NCBI GenBank assembly: GCA_910584545.1
Contig: CAJUBC010000071.1
Location: 1 to 8,381 of the forward strand
Length of the DNA: 8,381 nucleotides
Source of the DNA: an uncultured Muribaculaceae bacterium
GTDB taxonomy: Bacteria; Bacteroidota; Bacteroidia; Bacteroidales; Muribaculaceae
Direction of reading: 5' to 3'
The notes under the pieces were generated by a model, which was not told the origin of the DNA, did not search any database, and worked only from the letters and a program-made list of their open reading frames with translations. Positions 6,683-8,381 of the stretch are shown in pieces (position 1 is the first letter of the stretch; every line of letters starts with the position of its first letter). The position numbers and the translations under genes were made by a program.

Positions 6683-6716
6683 ATAATGCATTCATCCAGC
6701 GTTTAAAAATAGAGAA

Positions 6717-7307
6717 ATGAAGATGATGAAAAAATTGCTATTGGGTGCGCTCGGGCTGCTGTTCTTAGGCTCTTGCGCTGATACTGACAGGGCCGATCAT
6801 ACGGAGCTCTATCAGGAGATAAAATCGGCCGACAAGATGGTGTTCGCTTCGATGGCGATAACCAAGACCGCGAAAATGGAAAGCTCCGAATGGTATAAGA
6901 TCGGGAAACGGATTGCGGTCTATTCGTACGATTCCTACATGCGTGCGTACGTCGATCTCTCTGAATTGCAGATGGAAGACATCGTCTTCGATGAGAAAGC
7001 GAAGACCGTGAAAGTGACCCTTCCTCCGGTGAAGACCGAGATAGCGGGCCGCGACATGCAGATGCGCAAGGAGTATGAGAACATCGGCCTTCTGAGGTCG
7101 GACCTCGACTCGAAGGAACGAGCGGAGATGAAGGAGAAGGCCAACGCTTCTTTCAAGAAGGAAGTGGAGGAGAACCCTATGTTCCGCAGGCAGTTGACTG
7201 ACGCAGCGAAGCGGAAGGCGCGCCTCTACTTCGAAACTCTGTTCGAAGCCAACGGCTATACCGCAAGTATTGATTTCAAACCCTCTAAGTATGGCAACAA
7301 TGATTAA
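6717..7307 (+). CDS. DUF4230-domain lipoprotein
   Basis: A 196-residue protein with a signal peptide and lipobox. MKMMKK supplies the positive N-region, residues 7-17 the hydrophobic core, and LGSC (17-20) the lipobox, so Cys20 should be lipidated and the protein anchored to a membrane facing the periplasm or surface. The body fits DUF4230: an early segment with ITKTAKME.SEWYKIGKRIAVYS, then AYVDLSELQMEDIVFDEKAK, then the strand VKVTLPPVKTEI, then a helical region with charged repeats (about 128-180) and a final SIDFKP strand. The function of DUF4230 proteins is unknown. The ATG at 6717 is used; one at 6723 would also leave a good signal. The stop overlaps the start of the next gene, also DUF4230-like, so the two are coupled. 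The candidate promoter and long hairpin lie upstream. Confidence 0.8.
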   Translation: MKMMKKLLLGALGLLFLGSCADTDRADHTELYQEIKSADKMVFASMAITKTAKMESSEWYKIGKRIAVYSYDSYMRAYVDLSELQMEDIVFDEKAKTVKVTLPPVKTEIAGRDMQMRKEYENIGLLRSDLDSKERAEMKEKANASFKKEVEENPMFRRQLTDAAKRKARLYFETLFEANGYTASIDFKPSKYGNND

Positions 7308-7887
7308 GAAAAGGAATCTCATATTGATAGCGTTCGTCGTTATCGCAATCGCGGCGGCAGCGATTTACTTCCTGTTCGCTACGCCGAAGAAGACAATCGA
7401 CGTTAGCAAGGGACATATCAGCAAGATAGAGACAATGGCCCAGCTCTGCGCCGTCGAGATCTACAGCGAGGTGCCGGTGCTCGACACCATCAATGACAAG
7501 GTGATGTTCGCCGTACAGAAGCAGAAGGGCAGTGTGTCGTTCGATCTTGAGAAGATGAAGGTGGATGCGGATGGAGATACCGTGACGGTCACTCTACCAC
7601 AGGAAATCGTGGAACTGTATGAGGCTACGGAGGACAATTCGTGGGAGGTGATAGACACGAAGGCGATCGGTTCGATGGCGATGTTCCGCAGCGACAAGTT
7701 TACCGATGAGGAGGAAAACATGCTGAAGGCCCACATCAAGGAGAACTCCAGGCGACTCCTGTACCGAAACGGCACGATACAGCGGGCTCGCGCCGAAGGA
7801 GCCCGTATGCTCCAGCCCCTGATGGAAAAGGTCTACCGAAAGCCGGTGAAAGTCATCGATCCGACCCCCAAAGGCATTTACTATTGA
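7300..7887 (+). CDS. DUF4230-like protein with N-terminal membrane anchor
   Basis: A protein of 195 residues from the ATG at 7300. MIKKRN precedes a single hydrophobic stretch (about 7-25, ILIAFVVIAIAAAAIYFLF) without a lipobox cysteine, indicating a signal anchor with the rest facing the periplasm. The body follows the same plan as the upstream protein: IETMAQLCAVEIYSEVPV, a VSFDLEKMKVDADGDTVTV strand pair, TLPQEIVELYE, a charged helical region, and a final VKVIDP strand, so I place it in the DUF4230 group. Function is unknown. An in-frame ATG at 7291 and a TTG at 7270 are possible earlier starts; all overlap the end of the preceding gene, implying coupled translation. The pair is likely a two-gene operon of partner proteins with different anchoring. 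Confidence 0.75.
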   Translation: MIKKRNLILIAFVVIAIAAAAIYFLFATPKKTIDVSKGHISKIETMAQLCAVEIYSEVPVLDTINDKVMFAVQKQKGSVSFDLEKMKVDADGDTVTVTLPQEIVELYEATEDNSWEVIDTKAIGSMAMFRSDKFTDEEENMLKAHIKENSRRLLYRNGTIQRARAEGARMLQPLMEKVYRKPVKVIDPTPKGIYY

Positions 7888-7917
7888 CAGGATTTCATGT
7901 CTGTTATTAACAAATTG

Positions 7918-7932
7918 TCAAAGACCCTTTGA
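7918..7932 (+). terminator. Weak hairpin between convergent genes
   Basis: TCAAAG (7918-7923) and CTTTGA (7927-7932) form a perfect 6-bp stem with an ACC loop, 30 bases after the DUF4230 stop codon. It lies in the 57-bp gap between convergent genes, where a terminator is expected. The stem is AT-rich and no T-tract follows in either direction, so it is only a weak candidate. Confidence 0.2.
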
Positions 7933-7944
7933 GGATAATTGGAC

Positions 7945-8381
7945 TCAGGTTGACCTGCCTTTGAGATAACGTCGGTAGCACGCATTGGTGAAGGGTCGGA
8001 AAACCAGTGCCAGTAGGAAAGCAAGACACAGATAGACCACTAATGGAATAATAGAGGGAGATACGGGTTCGAAGATCAGCATTGACGGAAGCATCAGCAG
8101 CACGGACATGATAACCGTGGCGTATGCTACGCGGCGTCCAATGTGGCTGCTGCGTCCATATAGGATTCCCATCACAAGAACCAATGTCCAGCCCGTAGCA
8201 TTATGTCGGATCCATTCCATGGCGCTCGATGACGGATCAGTGACAAACTGCAGAATTAAGGATATGGCTACGGTTGCCCACATCCACCAACGAGGCTTCC
8301 TGTGTATCAGCAATGCATAGATTAGATAGTCGTCCCTTAGAAAGGTTGTAATCATGCTGATATACAGCAAAAAAAGTGGTG
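7945..8381 (-). CDS. Multi-pass membrane protein, partial at the window edge
   Basis: The frame is open to the right end of the window, and its 5' end probably lies outside. About 145 residues are visible. After a hydrophobic PLFLLYISMITTF stretch come RDDYLIYALLIHRKPRW and at least four likely membrane segments: WWMWATVAISLILQFV, GWTLVLVMGILYG, VAYATVIMSVLLMLPSMLIF and SIIPLVVYLCLAFLLALVF. It ends with a basic tail, YRRYLKGRST. I do not recognise the family. Internal starts (TTG at 8370, ATG at 8355) exist, but the hydrophobic sequence before them suggests the protein begins further upstream. It converges with the DUF4230 pair across 57 bp and shows no evident link to it. Confidence 0.6.
   Translation of the reverse strand, partial: PLFLLYISMITTFLRDDYLIYALLIHRKPRWWMWATVAISLILQFVTDPSSSAMEWIRHNATGWTLVLVMGILYGRSSHIGRRVAYATVIMSVLLMLPSMLIFEPVSPSIIPLVVYLCLAFLLALVFRPFTNACYRRYLKGRST

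Noticed and set aside
6765..7322. 185-codon minus-strand frame opposite the first DUF4230 gene
   Set aside because: It is antisense to a gene with a clear signal peptide, lipobox and domain. No recognisable features are visible in the reverse frame.

Overview
The window looks like a chromosomal segment from a member of the Bacteroidales, possibly a Muribaculaceae-type gut commensal. This is inferred from three things: Bacteroidetes-style proteins (two DUF4230 proteins and a HigA-like XRE regulator), weak Shine-Dalgarno sequences, and sequences matching the TAnnTTTG -7 promoter element. No RNA gene, CRISPR array or intact mobile element is visible.

Left edge (1-736): a 47-codon remnant of a DUF3800 gene lies on the plus strand. 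An intrinsic terminator facing the minus strand follows. Next is a stand-alone XRE/HigA-type regulator on the minus strand with no toxin gene beside it. A perfect 7-bp inverted repeat overlaps a TAnnTTTG element just upstream of the regulator.

Centre (737-6128, minus strand): a compact five-gene block reads right to left as lutA, lutB, lutC, an L-lactate permease (lctP/lldP family) and a PLP-dependent threonine-aldolase-like enzyme. lutA and lutB overlap by ATGA and the other gaps are 10-33 bp, so this is almost certainly one operon. The permease would import lactate, LutABC would oxidise it to pyruvate through iron-sulfur subunits, and the aldolase is an unusual fifth member.

Right side (6239-7887, plus strand): a small cysteine-rich YgbA_NO-family protein is divergent from the lut operon. 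After a 172-bp gap, two overlapping genes encode DUF4230-type proteins, the first a predicted lipoprotein and the second membrane-anchored at its N-terminus. The gap holds a promoter-like TATATTTG and a 57-nt near-perfect hairpin, probably in the leader of the DUF4230 pair. At the right edge a multi-pass membrane protein on the minus strand runs out of the window.

Most of the window is ordinary metabolic sequence. The items most worth a second look are the long hairpin ahead of the DUF4230 pair, that pair itself, the aldolase in the lactate operon, and the decayed DUF3800 gene. I do not see clear evidence of an undescribed defence or mobile system.
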